From the NCBI RefSeq assembly GCF_004793765.1, contig NZ_SRYM01000025.1, forward strand, positions 1 to 52,464: a stretch of 52,464 nt of DNA, read 5' to 3'. Position numbers and translations under genes: made by a program. Under the pieces are notes generated by a model that had not been told where the DNA came from, ran no database searches, and saw nothing but the letters and a program-made list of their open reading frames with translations. This document shows, piece after piece, positions 8,648 to 16,980 of this stretch; the stretch's first letter is position 1; each line of letters begins with the position of its first letter. This DNA is from Parabacteroides distasonis. GTDB lineage: Bacteria; Bacteroidota; Bacteroidia; Bacteroidales; Tannerellaceae.

Positions 8648-9946
8648 GCCGTATACTTGCTTGCCCATTATATAAGTACATACCGTATTCCGGTCATCGC
8701 CGAGGGTTTGCAGGCCAAACAGCTTATTCTCAATCGTCCATTTATCTCTCGAACGAAGATACTCCATACGCAATTTCTGGACAGAGGTAGCGGCATAATC
8801 CACGACTATGAAATCCGCTTCACGGCCAGGGAGGAAACTTCCGATTCGGTCGTCCAACGATAAGGCCCGTGCAGAGCCTAGCGTACATTTATAGATAGCC
8901 TCCAAAGCTGTCATCGGATAACCGTTCAACTGTTGTACCTTATAGGCCTCTCCCATCGTACGCCACATAGAGAAAGATGTACCCGCACCGACATCTGTCG
9001 CCAAGGTAGTACGTACGCCGTAACGGTTCGCTTCCTTCATATCGAATAATCCGCTTCCTAGGAAAAGGTTTGAGGTCGGACAATGGGCAATAATGCCTCC
9101 CGTTTCCCCCAACCGCTTATATTCCCGATCGGTTAGATGGACACAATGCCCGAATATCGAACGATCGGTCAGCAACCCAGCACGCTCATAGACCTCCAGA
9201 TAGTCCGCATGACCGGGACTGAGCGATAAGACAGATTCAATCTCTCCCAGATTCTCCGAAAGATGTGTCTGTATATAGGTATTGGGATATTCGGTATGTA
9301 AATGACCGGCAGACTTTAATTGATCCGGCGTACTGGTTATGGCGAAACGGGGCGTGATCACATAGTGATTCCGTCCTTTTCCGTCCCAATCCTCGATTAA
9401 GCTACGGCAGGCCAACTCACCCTGATGCGTGGTATCCATCAGATAATCCGGAGCATTCCGGTTCATCATCACCTTTCCTGCCAAGATACACATATTATAC
9501 TCCGTAGCCACGGAAAATAATGCGGTTACGGAAGCAGGATGAACCGTGGCATAAGCGGCACAAGTCGTAGTTCCGTTCTTCACCAGTTCCTTCACGAAAA
9601 AACGAGCGATATCTTGTGCGTATTCCACGGAAGAAAAAGCGTCCTCGGTGGGAAACGTATATTCATCCAGCCAATCCAGAAGTTGCTTGCCATACATTCC
9701 CAGTATCTCCGACTGGGAGAAATGGATATGGGAATCAATAAAGCCGGGTGTAATCAATTTACCGGAATAGTCTGTCACCGGGAAATCCGGATAACGGGAA
9801 CGCATCTCCTCGAACGGCCCCGCCTCTACAATCTTTCCATCAACAACAGCCAATCCCCCATCCTCAAAATAGCGGTAAGCCTCCACATGATCCAGCGGGG
9901 AAGCGATCAAATAGAACACTTCTCCCCTATATAAGTTCTTCATCAT
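8612..9946 (-). CDS. guaD: Guanine deaminase-like amidohydrolase
   Basis: Predicted zinc amidohydrolase of 444 residues that would hydrolyse guanine to xanthine and ammonia. The PGFIDSHIHFSQ motif supplies the HxH zinc ligands and is close to the guanine deaminase signature. THLSE, GHCVHL and ATDVGAG give the remaining histidines and the catalytic aspartate. The HCPTSNLFLGSGLF segment is also typical. I chose the ATG at 9946 over a TTG two codons upstream. It follows the CDF transporter gene by 18 bases, probably in one transcript. Related deaminases of other purines or of S-adenosylhomocysteine cannot be excluded by motif alone. Confidence 0.85.
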   Translation of the reverse strand: MMKNLYRGEVFYLIASPLDHVEAYRYFEDGGLAVVDGKIVEAGPFEEMRSRYPDFPVTDYSGKLITPGFIDSHIHFSQSEILGMYGKQLLDWLDEYTFPTEDAFSSVEYAQDIARFFVKELVKNGTTTCAAYATVHPASVTALFSVATEYNMCILAGKVMMNRNAPDYLMDTTHQGELACRSLIEDWDGKGRNHYVITPRFAITSTPDQLKSAGHLHTEYPNTYIQTHLSENLGEIESVLSLSPGHADYLEVYERAGLLTDRSIFGHCVHLTDREYKRLGETGGIIAHCPTSNLFLGSGLFDMKEANRYGVRTTLATDVGAGTSFSMWRTMGEAYKVQQLNGYPMTALEAIYKCTLGSARALSLDDRIGSFLPGREADFIVVDYAATSVQKLRMEYLRSRDKWTIENKLFGLQTLGDDRNTVCTYIMGKQVYGSDSCDHQEASM

Positions 9947-9964
9947 GGTCAAATAACAATTCGT

Positions 9965-10867
9965 TTATTTAATTGGTTCCACGTGCAAAGCGATGTGCGT
10001 AGCCTCACCGAACTTATCACGCAGATTCTGTTCGATCTCTTTCGTCAAGTCATGGGCACGAGTCACGGTTATCTGTCCGTCCACCCGTATATGCGCCTCG
10101 ATAGCAAAATTATTACCGATGCGGCGGGTACGTAGATTATGCGGGCTCTTTACCTCGGGAACCTTACTAATGATCGCCAAGATCTCATCCTCCACCTCCT
10201 TCGGCAAAGATTTCTCCAATAAGTCATTGATTGCGGGGATCACCAGCTGCAAGGCTACTTTTACGATAAACAAACTGACAATCACAGCCGCTAACGGATC
10301 CAACACACGCCAATTATCCCCCAACAAAATCGCCCCTCCGATACCTAAAGCCGTACCGATCGAGGAAAAGGCATCCGAACGATGATGCCAAGCGTTAGCG
10401 ATAACGACTTGACTATTCTGCTTCCTTCCTACCCAAACCGTAATATGATACAGTAATTCCTTGATCACAATGGAGATAAGAGCGGCAACTAAAGCGATCA
10501 TTCCCGGACTTTCCAACGGAATCCCCTTGAAATAAAAGTCATAAATCTTGTTCGCTCCCTCCCAGAAAAGGCCAAAACCTACACAAAGCAAGACGATACC
10601 GACAATTGAAGTCGCCAAAGTCTCGTATTTACCATGCCCGTAATCATGGCTCTCGTCCTTCGGCTTGGAAGATATATTGACAAAAAGAAGTACAACTATA
10701 TCCGTTACGAAATCAGATAACGAATGCACCGCATCAGCGATCATAGCGCTACTATGCCCCCAGATACCCGCCACGAACTTGAATACCAATAAAACAAAAT
10801 TAGCGAATGACCCTAAAAGTGTCACTCGCATAATCTCTTTTTTCCTCGCCTTTGGTGCCTCCTCCAT
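9965..10867 (-). CDS. Cation diffusion facilitator (CDF) family metal transporter
   Basis: Membrane antiporter of 300 residues, likely exporting Zn2+, Fe2+ or a similar divalent metal. Six helices fill about residues 10-205. Both halves of the transport site are visible as HxxxD pairs: DAVHSLSDF in helix 2 and AWHHRSDAF in helix 5. A cytoplasmic C-terminal domain of about 85 residues with an HIRVDG segment follows. Substrate cannot be read from the sequence; the HD-HD arrangement suits Zn2+ better than Mn2+. It sits 9 bases after the cysteine desulfidase-like gene, so a role with iron-sulfur or thiol metabolism is possible. Confidence 0.9.
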   Translation of the reverse strand: MEEAPKARKKEIMRVTLLGSFANFVLLVFKFVAGIWGHSSAMIADAVHSLSDFVTDIVVLLFVNISSKPKDESHDYGHGKYETLATSIVGIVLLCVGFGLFWEGANKIYDFYFKGIPLESPGMIALVAALISIVIKELLYHITVWVGRKQNSQVVIANAWHHRSDAFSSIGTALGIGGAILLGDNWRVLDPLAAVIVSLFIVKVALQLVIPAINDLLEKSLPKEVEDEILAIISKVPEVKSPHNLRTRRIGNNFAIEAHIRVDGQITVTRAHDLTKEIEQNLRDKFGEATHIALHVEPIK

Positions 10868-10876
10868 AAAATCCTA

Positions 10877-12169
10877 TTAACAAGATTTACCGGTCATGAT
10901 ATCTAGCACCAGACGGTCCGTCGCCTCCATTCCTTTAGAACCGATAGCGGTCAAGTTGGCGATCGATTTATCCACATCCTCATCGATGATACCTTCCACG
11001 GAAGTCACCACCTTATCCTCCATTGCCATCAAAGCGGAAAGCATCGCCGTAGATACGCCACTAGATACTTTCATCGCACAGCTTGGCTTAGCTCCATCAC
11101 AGATCATTCCAGTAATATTACCGATCATATTCTTGATCGCATAAGAAATCTGCATCTTATTCCCTCCCATCAAATAGGTGATAGCGCAGCTTGCTCCCGT
11201 AGCGGCAACCACACAACCGCAAAGGGCGGACAGACGTCCCAGACTTTGCTTGATATAGATTACCATCAAATGGCTTAACATCAACGCACGGATCAGTTGC
11301 TCTTCCGAACATTGGATATCCTCAGCAAAAGAAAGAACCGGAAGTGTAGCGGCGATTCCTTGGTTACCGCTTCCCGAATTACTCATCACCGGGATCATAG
11401 CGCCGTCCATACGAGCGTCGCAAGCGGCGGAAGTCATGATCAACATATGTGTATAAGCAGAATCTCCCATGAACTTACGGCCGAAAACACCCGAGACCGT
11501 CTTACTTACCGTATGTCCGTAATTGCCTTTCATAGAAGCTTGGGCGGCTTTCTTATTCAACTCGGCCGTCTCTAAAATAAAACGAATCTCATCTAATGGC
11601 ATTTCCATGGCAAACTCATAGACCATAGAGAAGGAAAGACGTAAATCCTTATTTTCACATACTTCCTCGCCAGAGACGTTTGCTGTACGCAAATCAGTCA
11701 ACACCTCCCCATTTTTCTCTACATATATTATATGGGTATGCTCATGGCAAATGATCACCCTTGAACGATCCTCCCCTGCGGAACTTATAATCTCGATATA
11801 AAGTTTATCCACATTCTCTTTCAGGTCTATACCGATACATTTCTTGCAGACCATTTCCTTACCTTCTTCCAATCCCTCCGGAGTCAGGTCTTTCAGCACC
11901 TCTAGCCCATAAGCAGACTTACCGATGATAGTCCCCAAGGCGATAGCGATAGGTAATCCCACCATGCCAGTCCCCGGGATTCCTACTCCCATCGCATTCT
12001 TTAAGATATTAGCACTCAGATAAACTTCTATTTTCTCAGGCTTACGTCCCAGCACTTCGGCCGCTTTTGCGGCTGCCAAAGCCACGGCAATAGGTTCCGT
12101 ACATCCGATAGCGGGGATTACCTCCCTGTGAATCAGATCTATAATTTGAGTTTTTAGGATAGTATCCAT
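10877..12169 (-). CDS. cyuA: L-cysteine desulfidase / serine dehydratase-like protein (CyuA, UPF0597)
   Basis: Cytoplasmic iron-sulfur enzyme of 430 residues, predicted to break L-cysteine into sulfide, ammonia and pyruvate. It matches the CyuA/YhaM (UPF0597) family: an N-terminal IGCTEPIAVALA motif with the cluster cysteine C23, a central MSNSGSGNQGI loop, and cysteines in LCGCVV, ICDGAKPSC and GASCAITY near the end. The catalytic chemistry in this family depends on a 4Fe-4S cluster rather than pyridoxal phosphate. The gene is the first large one of the cluster with the CDF transporter and guanine deaminase. Activity on serine rather than cysteine is possible. Confidence 0.82.
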   Translation of the reverse strand: MDTILKTQIIDLIHREVIPAIGCTEPIAVALAAAKAAEVLGRKPEKIEVYLSANILKNAMGVGIPGTGMVGLPIAIALGTIIGKSAYGLEVLKDLTPEGLEEGKEMVCKKCIGIDLKENVDKLYIEIISSAGEDRSRVIICHEHTHIIYVEKNGEVLTDLRTANVSGEEVCENKDLRLSFSMVYEFAMEMPLDEIRFILETAELNKKAAQASMKGNYGHTVSKTVSGVFGRKFMGDSAYTHMLIMTSAACDARMDGAMIPVMSNSGSGNQGIAATLPVLSFAEDIQCSEEQLIRALMLSHLMVIYIKQSLGRLSALCGCVVAATGASCAITYLMGGNKMQISYAIKNMIGNITGMICDGAKPSCAMKVSSGVSTAMLSALMAMEDKVVTSVEGIIDEDVDKSIANLTAIGSKGMEATDRLVLDIMTGKSC

Positions 12170-12217
12170 ACTGATAGACTTTATTTAGAATTAGAATTGT
12201 TATTAATACACATTAGA

Positions 12218-12337
12218 TTAAGAGCGAAACTCAACAACGATATCTCGCACGGCATCGTATTGTTTTCCCAATGCATCTTTATACCGCAACGCTTCTTCCA
12301 GACTCTCTTCTCTCAACAGCGATAATATATTATTCAT
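12218..12337 (-). CDS. Small hypothetical ORF (39 aa)
   Basis: A short ORF from ATG 12337 to TAA 12218, encoding a charged helical peptide (contains LREESLEEALRYKDALG). Its start overlaps the end of the 31-residue ORF before it by 8 bases, suggesting coupled translation, or one older gene broken by a frameshift. I do not recognise the product. It may be the tail of a decayed gene or a true leader of the cyuA transcript, whose start is 48 bases downstream. Confidence 0.35.
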   Translation of the reverse strand: MNNILSLLREESLEEALRYKDALGKQYDAVRDIVVEFRS

Positions 12338-12425
12338 CACTATTCATAAAACGATTTAAGATATTCTCTTTATCCCAAGCAGCCACATCTATTAATGTGT
12401 TATAATTAGCATCGTTCTCATTCAT
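12330..12425 (-). CDS. Small hypothetical ORF (31 aa)
   Basis: Short ORF from ATG 12425 to TAA 12330, with a peptide beginning MNENDANYNTLIDVAAWDKE. It starts 26 bases below a good promoter box (12451-12458) and runs into the following 39-residue ORF with an 8-base overlap. It resembles no family I know. Position and promoter argue for expression, while the small size is also consistent with a gene remnant. Confidence 0.35.
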   Translation of the reverse strand: MNENDANYNTLIDVAAWDKENILNRFMNSDE

Positions 12426-12450
12426 TGTTTTTATGATATTAGTTTTCGTA

Positions 12451-12480
12451 CAAAATTAGGAATTTTATAGACACTACCAA
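12451..12480 (-). promoter_or_regulatory. Promoter before the small ORFs and cyuA
   Basis: Minus strand: TTGG (12477-12480), 18 bases, then TAATTTTG (12451-12458). This fits the Bacteroidetes TTTG/TAnnTTTG promoter pattern. It should start transcription near 12444, giving a leader that carries both tiny ORFs ahead of cyuA. Confidence 0.55.
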
Positions 12481-12545
12481 CGTTAAATGAAAATATTCAA
12501 CCTAGTAAACTTGTCAGCAACTCTTTTATGCGAGCTACCTGATAG

Positions 12546-12613
12546 AGTACTTACTAATCTAAGTCAGTATATATCCTTTGCCACATGCTATATTCTATGG
12601 GCTAGTAAGTACT
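12546..12613. repeat. Inverted repeat in a 300-base gene-free stretch
   Basis: AGTACTTACTA (12546-12556) and its exact complement TAGTAAGTACT (12603-12613) are 46 bases apart. The stretch 12481-12773 holds no gene I can support: an open frame of 73 codons at 12487-12708 has no family likeness and an odd composition. The repeat has no T tract and no transposase nearby. Confidence 0.5.
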
Positions 12614-12773
12614 ACTGCCTTTTTCCGGTTATAGTTAACTACCCTACAACTTGTTCCATTTTATCAAGCAAGACACAACATGTAATCATTTCTCCACCCT
12701 TATTGTAAGTCACGATCACTGATGCTATGCGATCTAAGATGGAGATAACGTGACAACATACCTCCAACAGGCA

Positions 12774-12804
12774 TTGCCGGGTTCGCTATTTTTCCGTAAG
12801 TTTG
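12774..12804 (+). promoter_or_regulatory. Promoter of the helicase gene
   Basis: TTG (12774-12776), 20 bases, then TAAGTTTG (12797-12804), a good match to the Bacteroidetes promoter. It places the transcript start near 12811, which rules out the upstream in-frame TTG at 12802 and supports the ATG at 12835. Confidence 0.65.
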
Positions 12805-12834
12805 CGCCCTCATGAACAAAAAAGTCGATCTAGA

Positions 12835-14763
12835 ATGGCAAAGACGATTTTATCCCCAATAACGGATTTGCTCCGACAGCAGGAGCTGCTTAAGAAGGAA
12901 TATGAATATGAGAAGGAAACATACCGACAGCAATCCGAGCGTACGGGTTTGCGAAAACGAGTGACGCAAGGCCTTTGTTGGTATCCGGTCGCTCCGGGAC
13001 GCAGTTATTACAATTCCTTAAACCAATTGGTGATCGAGATCGAAAGGACAGGAGACCGGGAGATTGAGCATAATTTCGAATACGGGCGACCGGTTTGCTT
13101 CTTCACGGCAGACAGCAGTGGTAAATTTAAGTATCTGGATTTCTCCGCCACGATCAGCTACGTGCAAGACGACCAGATGATGGTAGTTCTCCCCACTCTT
13201 TCCGCCTTGATGGATATACAAGGAAAAAGTTATGATCTCGGCGTGCAACTCTACTTCGACGAGACCAGCTATAAAACGATGTTTTCCGCTCTCTCCGACG
13301 TGATCCGGGCAAAAAACAACCAACTCTCCCATCTAAGGGACATATTACTGGGACAGGAAAAACCGGAACAGCGGGAATTATTCCCGATCCGCTTCCCTTG
13401 GCTGAATCGCTCGCAGGAAGAAGCTGTAAACAAGGTATTAGGAGCGAAACAAGTATCTATCGTACACGGCCCTCCCGGAACCGGGAAAACAACCACCTTG
13501 GTGGAAGCCATTTACGAGACCCTTCACCGGGAGAATCAAGTGATCGTTTGCGCTCAAAGCAATACCGCCGTAGACTGCATCTCGGAGAAGCTGGTAGATA
13601 GAGGTATTAAAGTACTGCGCATAGGGAACCCCACTCGTATCAACGACAAGATGCTCTCTTTCACTTACGAACGTCGTTTTGAGTCGCATCCGGATTATCC
13701 CGAGTTATGGAGTATCCGAAAAGCGATACGGGATATACAATCCAATATGCGAAAGAAAAGCAGGGAGGAACGGGATACGATCCGGAACCGCCTCTCCCGG
13801 TTAAAATTCCGAGCGACCGAACTGGAAGTCAAGATCGATATGGAACTGTTCGACGAGGCTCGTGTTGTCGCTTGCACCCTGGTCGGTTCCGCAAACCGGG
13901 TTATGATGAACCGGCACTTCACCACCTTGTTTATCGACGAGGCCGCCCAAGCCTTGGAAGCCGCTTGCTGGATAGCGATCGGCAAGGCGGAACGGGTCAT
14001 ACTAGCGGGCGATCATCACCAATTGCCCCCTACTATTAAATGTATAGAAGCAGAACGGAAAGGTCTAGGACGTACCTTAATGCAAAAGATAGCCCATGCA
14101 AAACCGGAAACGGTCTCTCTCCTGAAGATCCAATATCGTATGCACGAGGATATCATGCGCTTCTCCTCCCAATGGTTCTATCATAACGAACTCGAATCCA
14201 CTCCCGAGGTAAGTGGGCGAGGAATCTTGCGATTGGATACTCCCATCGTATGGTTCGATACGTCCGAGTGCGATTTCACGGAAAATACGAGAGAGGAGAC
14301 CATGAGCCGTGTCAACAAGCAAGAGGCGGAATTGCTCGTAGAACAATTACGCTTCTATATACAGAAAATATCCAAAGAGAGAGTACTGGAGGAGAATATC
14401 GACTTCGGATTGATCTCCCCTTATAAGGCGCAGGTACAATACATCCGTAAATTAATCAAACAAGACGCTTTCTTCAAGCCTTTACGCAGACTGATCACCG
14501 TACATACCGTTGACGGTTTTCAAGGGCAAGAACGCGATGTCATCTTGATCAGTTTGGTAAGGGCCAACGAGAATGGAAAGATCGGTTTCTTGAACGACTT
14601 GCGGCGCATGAACGTAGCGATCACCCGTGCCCGTATGAAACTGATGATCATGGGAGACGCTTCCACCCTTACCCGGCACGCATTTTATAAAGAACTCTAT
14701 AATTATATCTCCCAAAGAGGTAAAATAATCACGATCAACACAAAACAAAAGCATGAACTATAA
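12835..14763 (+). CDS. Superfamily 1 UPF1/IGHMBP2-like helicase
   Basis: ATP-dependent nucleic acid helicase of 642 residues. The start ATG (MAKTILSPITDLL) is fixed by the promoter just upstream. Motif I is GPPGTGKTTT at about residue 212, motif II is DEAAQALE, then QYRMHEDIM, the motif V region VDGFQGQERDV, and motif VI NVAITRARMKL. An N-terminal beta-rich region of about 190 residues precedes the motor, as in UPF1-like proteins. It may act on DNA or RNA; substrate is unknown. The last 11 bases overlap the start of the HAD phosphatase gene, so the two are translationally coupled. Confidence 0.88.
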   Translation: MAKTILSPITDLLRQQELLKKEYEYEKETYRQQSERTGLRKRVTQGLCWYPVAPGRSYYNSLNQLVIEIERTGDREIEHNFEYGRPVCFFTADSSGKFKYLDFSATISYVQDDQMMVVLPTLSALMDIQGKSYDLGVQLYFDETSYKTMFSALSDVIRAKNNQLSHLRDILLGQEKPEQRELFPIRFPWLNRSQEEAVNKVLGAKQVSIVHGPPGTGKTTTLVEAIYETLHRENQVIVCAQSNTAVDCISEKLVDRGIKVLRIGNPTRINDKMLSFTYERRFESHPDYPELWSIRKAIRDIQSNMRKKSREERDTIRNRLSRLKFRATELEVKIDMELFDEARVVACTLVGSANRVMMNRHFTTLFIDEAAQALEAACWIAIGKAERVILAGDHHQLPPTIKCIEAERKGLGRTLMQKIAHAKPETVSLLKIQYRMHEDIMRFSSQWFYHNELESTPEVSGRGILRLDTPIVWFDTSECDFTENTREETMSRVNKQEAELLVEQLRFYIQKISKERVLEENIDFGLISPYKAQVQYIRKLIKQDAFFKPLRRLITVHTVDGFQGQERDVILISLVRANENGKIGFLNDLRRMNVAITRARMKLMIMGDASTLTRHAFYKELYNYISQRGKIITINTKQKHEL

Positions 14764-15559
14764 ATTATTGGTACTGGATTTAGACGGTACACTGACAAAC
14801 AGTAAAAAAGAGATCACCCCATTTACGAGGGAAACCCTTCTACAAGCGCAGGAAAAAGGATTGCATCTGGTCTTAGCCTCCGGCCGGCCCACCTACGGTA
14901 TCATGCCTTTAGCCGAGGAACTGAACATGAAGCAGTATGGAGGCTTTATCCTTTCCTTCAACGGCGGTAAGGTGATCGACTTGATGACAAACAAGATACT
15001 GTTCGAACAGGCTTTGCCTCCCGATATCGTACCTGTTTTATACAACCGCTCTAAAGAAGCGGGACTGGCTGTCCTTTCCTACAACGGTAAATATATTTTA
15101 AGCGAGTACCCGGAAAATAAATATGTACAATACGAATCATTCTTAACAAAGATGAAGATCAAGGCTACCAACGATTTCCTGCGGGATTTACACCAACCTG
15201 TCGATAAATGCTTGGTGGTAGGCGAACCGGAGATGTTGGTACCGTTGGAAGAGAAGCTCCGCCAAGAATTAGGGAAACGTATCAACGTATATCGTTCCGA
15301 GGCATTCTATCTGGAGCTTGTCCCCAAAGGCATCGACAAAGCTGCCTCATTATCCCGCTTACTAGAGCGAACCCGGATAAAACAAGAGGAAGTGATCGCT
15401 ATCGGCGACGGCTTCAACGACGTATCCATGATCCGTTTTGCCGGATTGGGAGTCGCTATGGCCAACGCCCAACCCCCTGTCAAGGCCAATGCCGACCGCA
15501 TCACCCAATACACGAACGATGAGGACGGAGTGGCTCGTTTCATCCAAGAAATACTTTGA
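14753..15559 (+). CDS. Cof-type HAD-IIB phosphatase
   Basis: Cytoplasmic sugar- or cofactor-phosphate phosphatase of 268 residues. The HAD motifs are complete: DLDGTL (nucleophile D10), ASGRPTYG, a lysine region before RSEAFYLELVPKG, and GDGFNDVSM. The cap is of the C2B type. It overlaps the helicase by 11 bases. A close paralogue fused to a thioesterase follows 188 bases downstream, so the pair looks like a tandem duplication. Substrate is not predictable. Confidence 0.88.
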   Translation: MNYKLLVLDLDGTLTNSKKEITPFTRETLLQAQEKGLHLVLASGRPTYGIMPLAEELNMKQYGGFILSFNGGKVIDLMTNKILFEQALPPDIVPVLYNRSKEAGLAVLSYNGKYILSEYPENKYVQYESFLTKMKIKATNDFLRDLHQPVDKCLVVGEPEMLVPLEEKLRQELGKRINVYRSEAFYLELVPKGIDKAASLSRLLERTRIKQEEVIAIGDGFNDVSMIRFAGLGVAMANAQPPVKANADRITQYTNDEDGVARFIQEIL

Positions 15560-15560
15560 A

Positions 15561-15668
15561 AAAAACACCGGTATAGGCACAGGCCAATGCCTATACCGAC
15601 ATACGCCTACACCAGTAGTGCCGTAGGGCTACGCCAGTATAGGCGTGAGCTTGCGCCGATATACGTAA
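15561..15668. repeat. Hairpin-rich intergenic repeat
   Basis: Three adjacent palindromes fill the gap between the two HAD genes. The first is a perfect 10-bp stem GGTATAGGCA / TGCCTATACC (15570-15579, 15588-15597). The second has arms ACGCCTACAC and GTATAGGCGT (15603-15612, 15637-15646, one mismatch) enclosing a smaller GTAG...CTAC hairpin. The third is GGCG...CGCC around 15642-15657. The motif TATAGGC recurs. The first may also end the helicase-HAD transcript, though no T tract follows. Confidence 0.6.
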
Positions 15669-15712
15669 ATTCCTTTCATGGAAATGTCTTCTAACTATTC
15701 AACTATTTTGCG

Positions 15713-15720
15713 TATATTTG
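15713..15720 (+). promoter_or_regulatory. Promoter -7 box of the men operon
   Basis: TATATTTG matches TAnnTTTG, 27 bases before the ATG at 15748. No clear -33 TTTG. It would drive the whole menaquinone cluster to 22764 and beyond. Confidence 0.5.
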
Positions 15721-15747
15721 TGTCGTAAACCATAAAAATAAGACGCC

Positions 15748-16980
15748 ATGAAGTACAAATTATTAGTCTTAGACGTAGATGGGACGTTGCTTAACGACAA
15801 GAAAGAGATAACTTCCCGGACCCATGCCGCCTTGTTAAAGGCTCAGCAGATGGGAATTCATGTTGTATTGGCATCCGGCCGACCCACCAACGGAGTTCAA
15901 CCCTTGGCGGAGGCCCTTGAATTGAATCATTACGGTGGTTTCATATTATCTTATAACGGAGGTCAGATCATCAATGCCCAGACCGGAGAATTGATGTTTG
16001 AGAAACGAATCGATCCGGCCATGATTCCTTATTTAAACCGGAAGGCGAAGGAAAATGGTTTCGCTATCTTCACGTATCACAAGGACTATATCCTGACCGA
16101 TAGCCCGGAAAACAAACATGTCCAAGAAGAGGCCGAGCTCAATAAAATGCGTATCATCGGCGTAGAGAATTTTCCGGAAGCGGTGGATTTCGCACCCTGT
16201 AAATGTATCCTTACCAGCGACGATGAGAACAATCTGGTGGGTTTGGAAAATCATTGGAAGAAACGTCTAGACGGTGTACTGGAAGCTTTCCGCTCCGAGG
16301 ACTATTTCTTGGAGGTAGCCCCTCATTTCATCAATAAGGGAAATACGTTGGCGGTATTGATGGAGATGTTGAACATCACGACTGAAGAGGTTGTCGCTAT
16401 CGGTGATGGCGTAGCCGATGTATCCATGCTTCAATTGGCCGGTACCGGCGTGGCGATGGGTAACGCACGCGACTCCGTAAAGGCTTGCGCTGATTTCACG
16501 ACCTTATCTAATAATATGGAAGGCGTGGCAACGGCAATCGAGAAAGTGATCCTTGCCACGATCAAGCCCACGGAGGTTCCGCTAGATCAGCTAAACGCAC
16601 GAGCCAAACATGCCTTAATGGGTAATCTAGGCATCCAATATACCTATGCGTCCGAGAATCGTGTGGAAGCGACCATGCCTGTAGACGAACGGACTCGCCA
16701 GCCTTTCGGAATCTTGCACGGAGGCGCTACGTTGGCTTTGGCGGAGACCGTGGCCGGGCTAGGTTCCATAATTCTGGCGAAACCAGATGAGATGGTAGTC
16801 GGCATGCAAGTTAGTGGCAGCCATGTTTCGTCCGCTCACGAGGGAGACACGGTACGTGCCGTTGGGACGATTATCCACAAGGGGCGTTCATCCCATGTGT
16901 GGAACGTAGACATATTCACCTCTACCGACAAACTGGTTTCCTCGGTACGGGTAATCAATAGCATACTAAAGAAGAAATGA
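15748..16980 (+). CDS. HAD-IIB phosphatase fused to a hotdog thioesterase (DHNA-CoA thioesterase candidate)
   Basis: Two enzymes in one 410-residue chain. Residues 1 to about 268 are a Cof-type HAD phosphatase (DVDGTL, ASGRPTNG, GDGVADVSM). Residues about 278-410 are a hotdog-fold thioesterase of the PaaI/MenI type, with the HGGATLALAE active-site helix containing the likely catalytic Glu, then QVSGSHVSSAHEG. Position at the head of the men operon suggests the thioesterase releases 1,4-dihydroxy-2-naphthoate from its CoA ester, the step after MenB. The HAD half has Ala in place of the Asn usual in GDxxND, so its activity may differ from its upstream paralogue. The stop overlaps the menF start (ATGA). 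The specific function is inference. Confidence 0.85.
   Translation: MKYKLLVLDVDGTLLNDKKEITSRTHAALLKAQQMGIHVVLASGRPTNGVQPLAEALELNHYGGFILSYNGGQIINAQTGELMFEKRIDPAMIPYLNRKAKENGFAIFTYHKDYILTDSPENKHVQEEAELNKMRIIGVENFPEAVDFAPCKCILTSDDENNLVGLENHWKKRLDGVLEAFRSEDYFLEVAPHFINKGNTLAVLMEMLNITTEEVVAIGDGVADVSMLQLAGTGVAMGNARDSVKACADFTTLSNNMEGVATAIEKVILATIKPTEVPLDQLNARAKHALMGNLGIQYTYASENRVEATMPVDERTRQPFGILHGGATLALAETVAGLGSIILAKPDEMVVGMQVSGSHVSSAHEGDTVRAVGTIIHKGRSSHVWNVDIFTSTDKLVSSVRVINSILKKK

Noticed and set aside
12487-12708. Plus-strand open frame of 73 codons
   Set aside because: It overlaps an inverted repeat, has no promoter box close to its start, and its product is unlike any family. Treated as chance.
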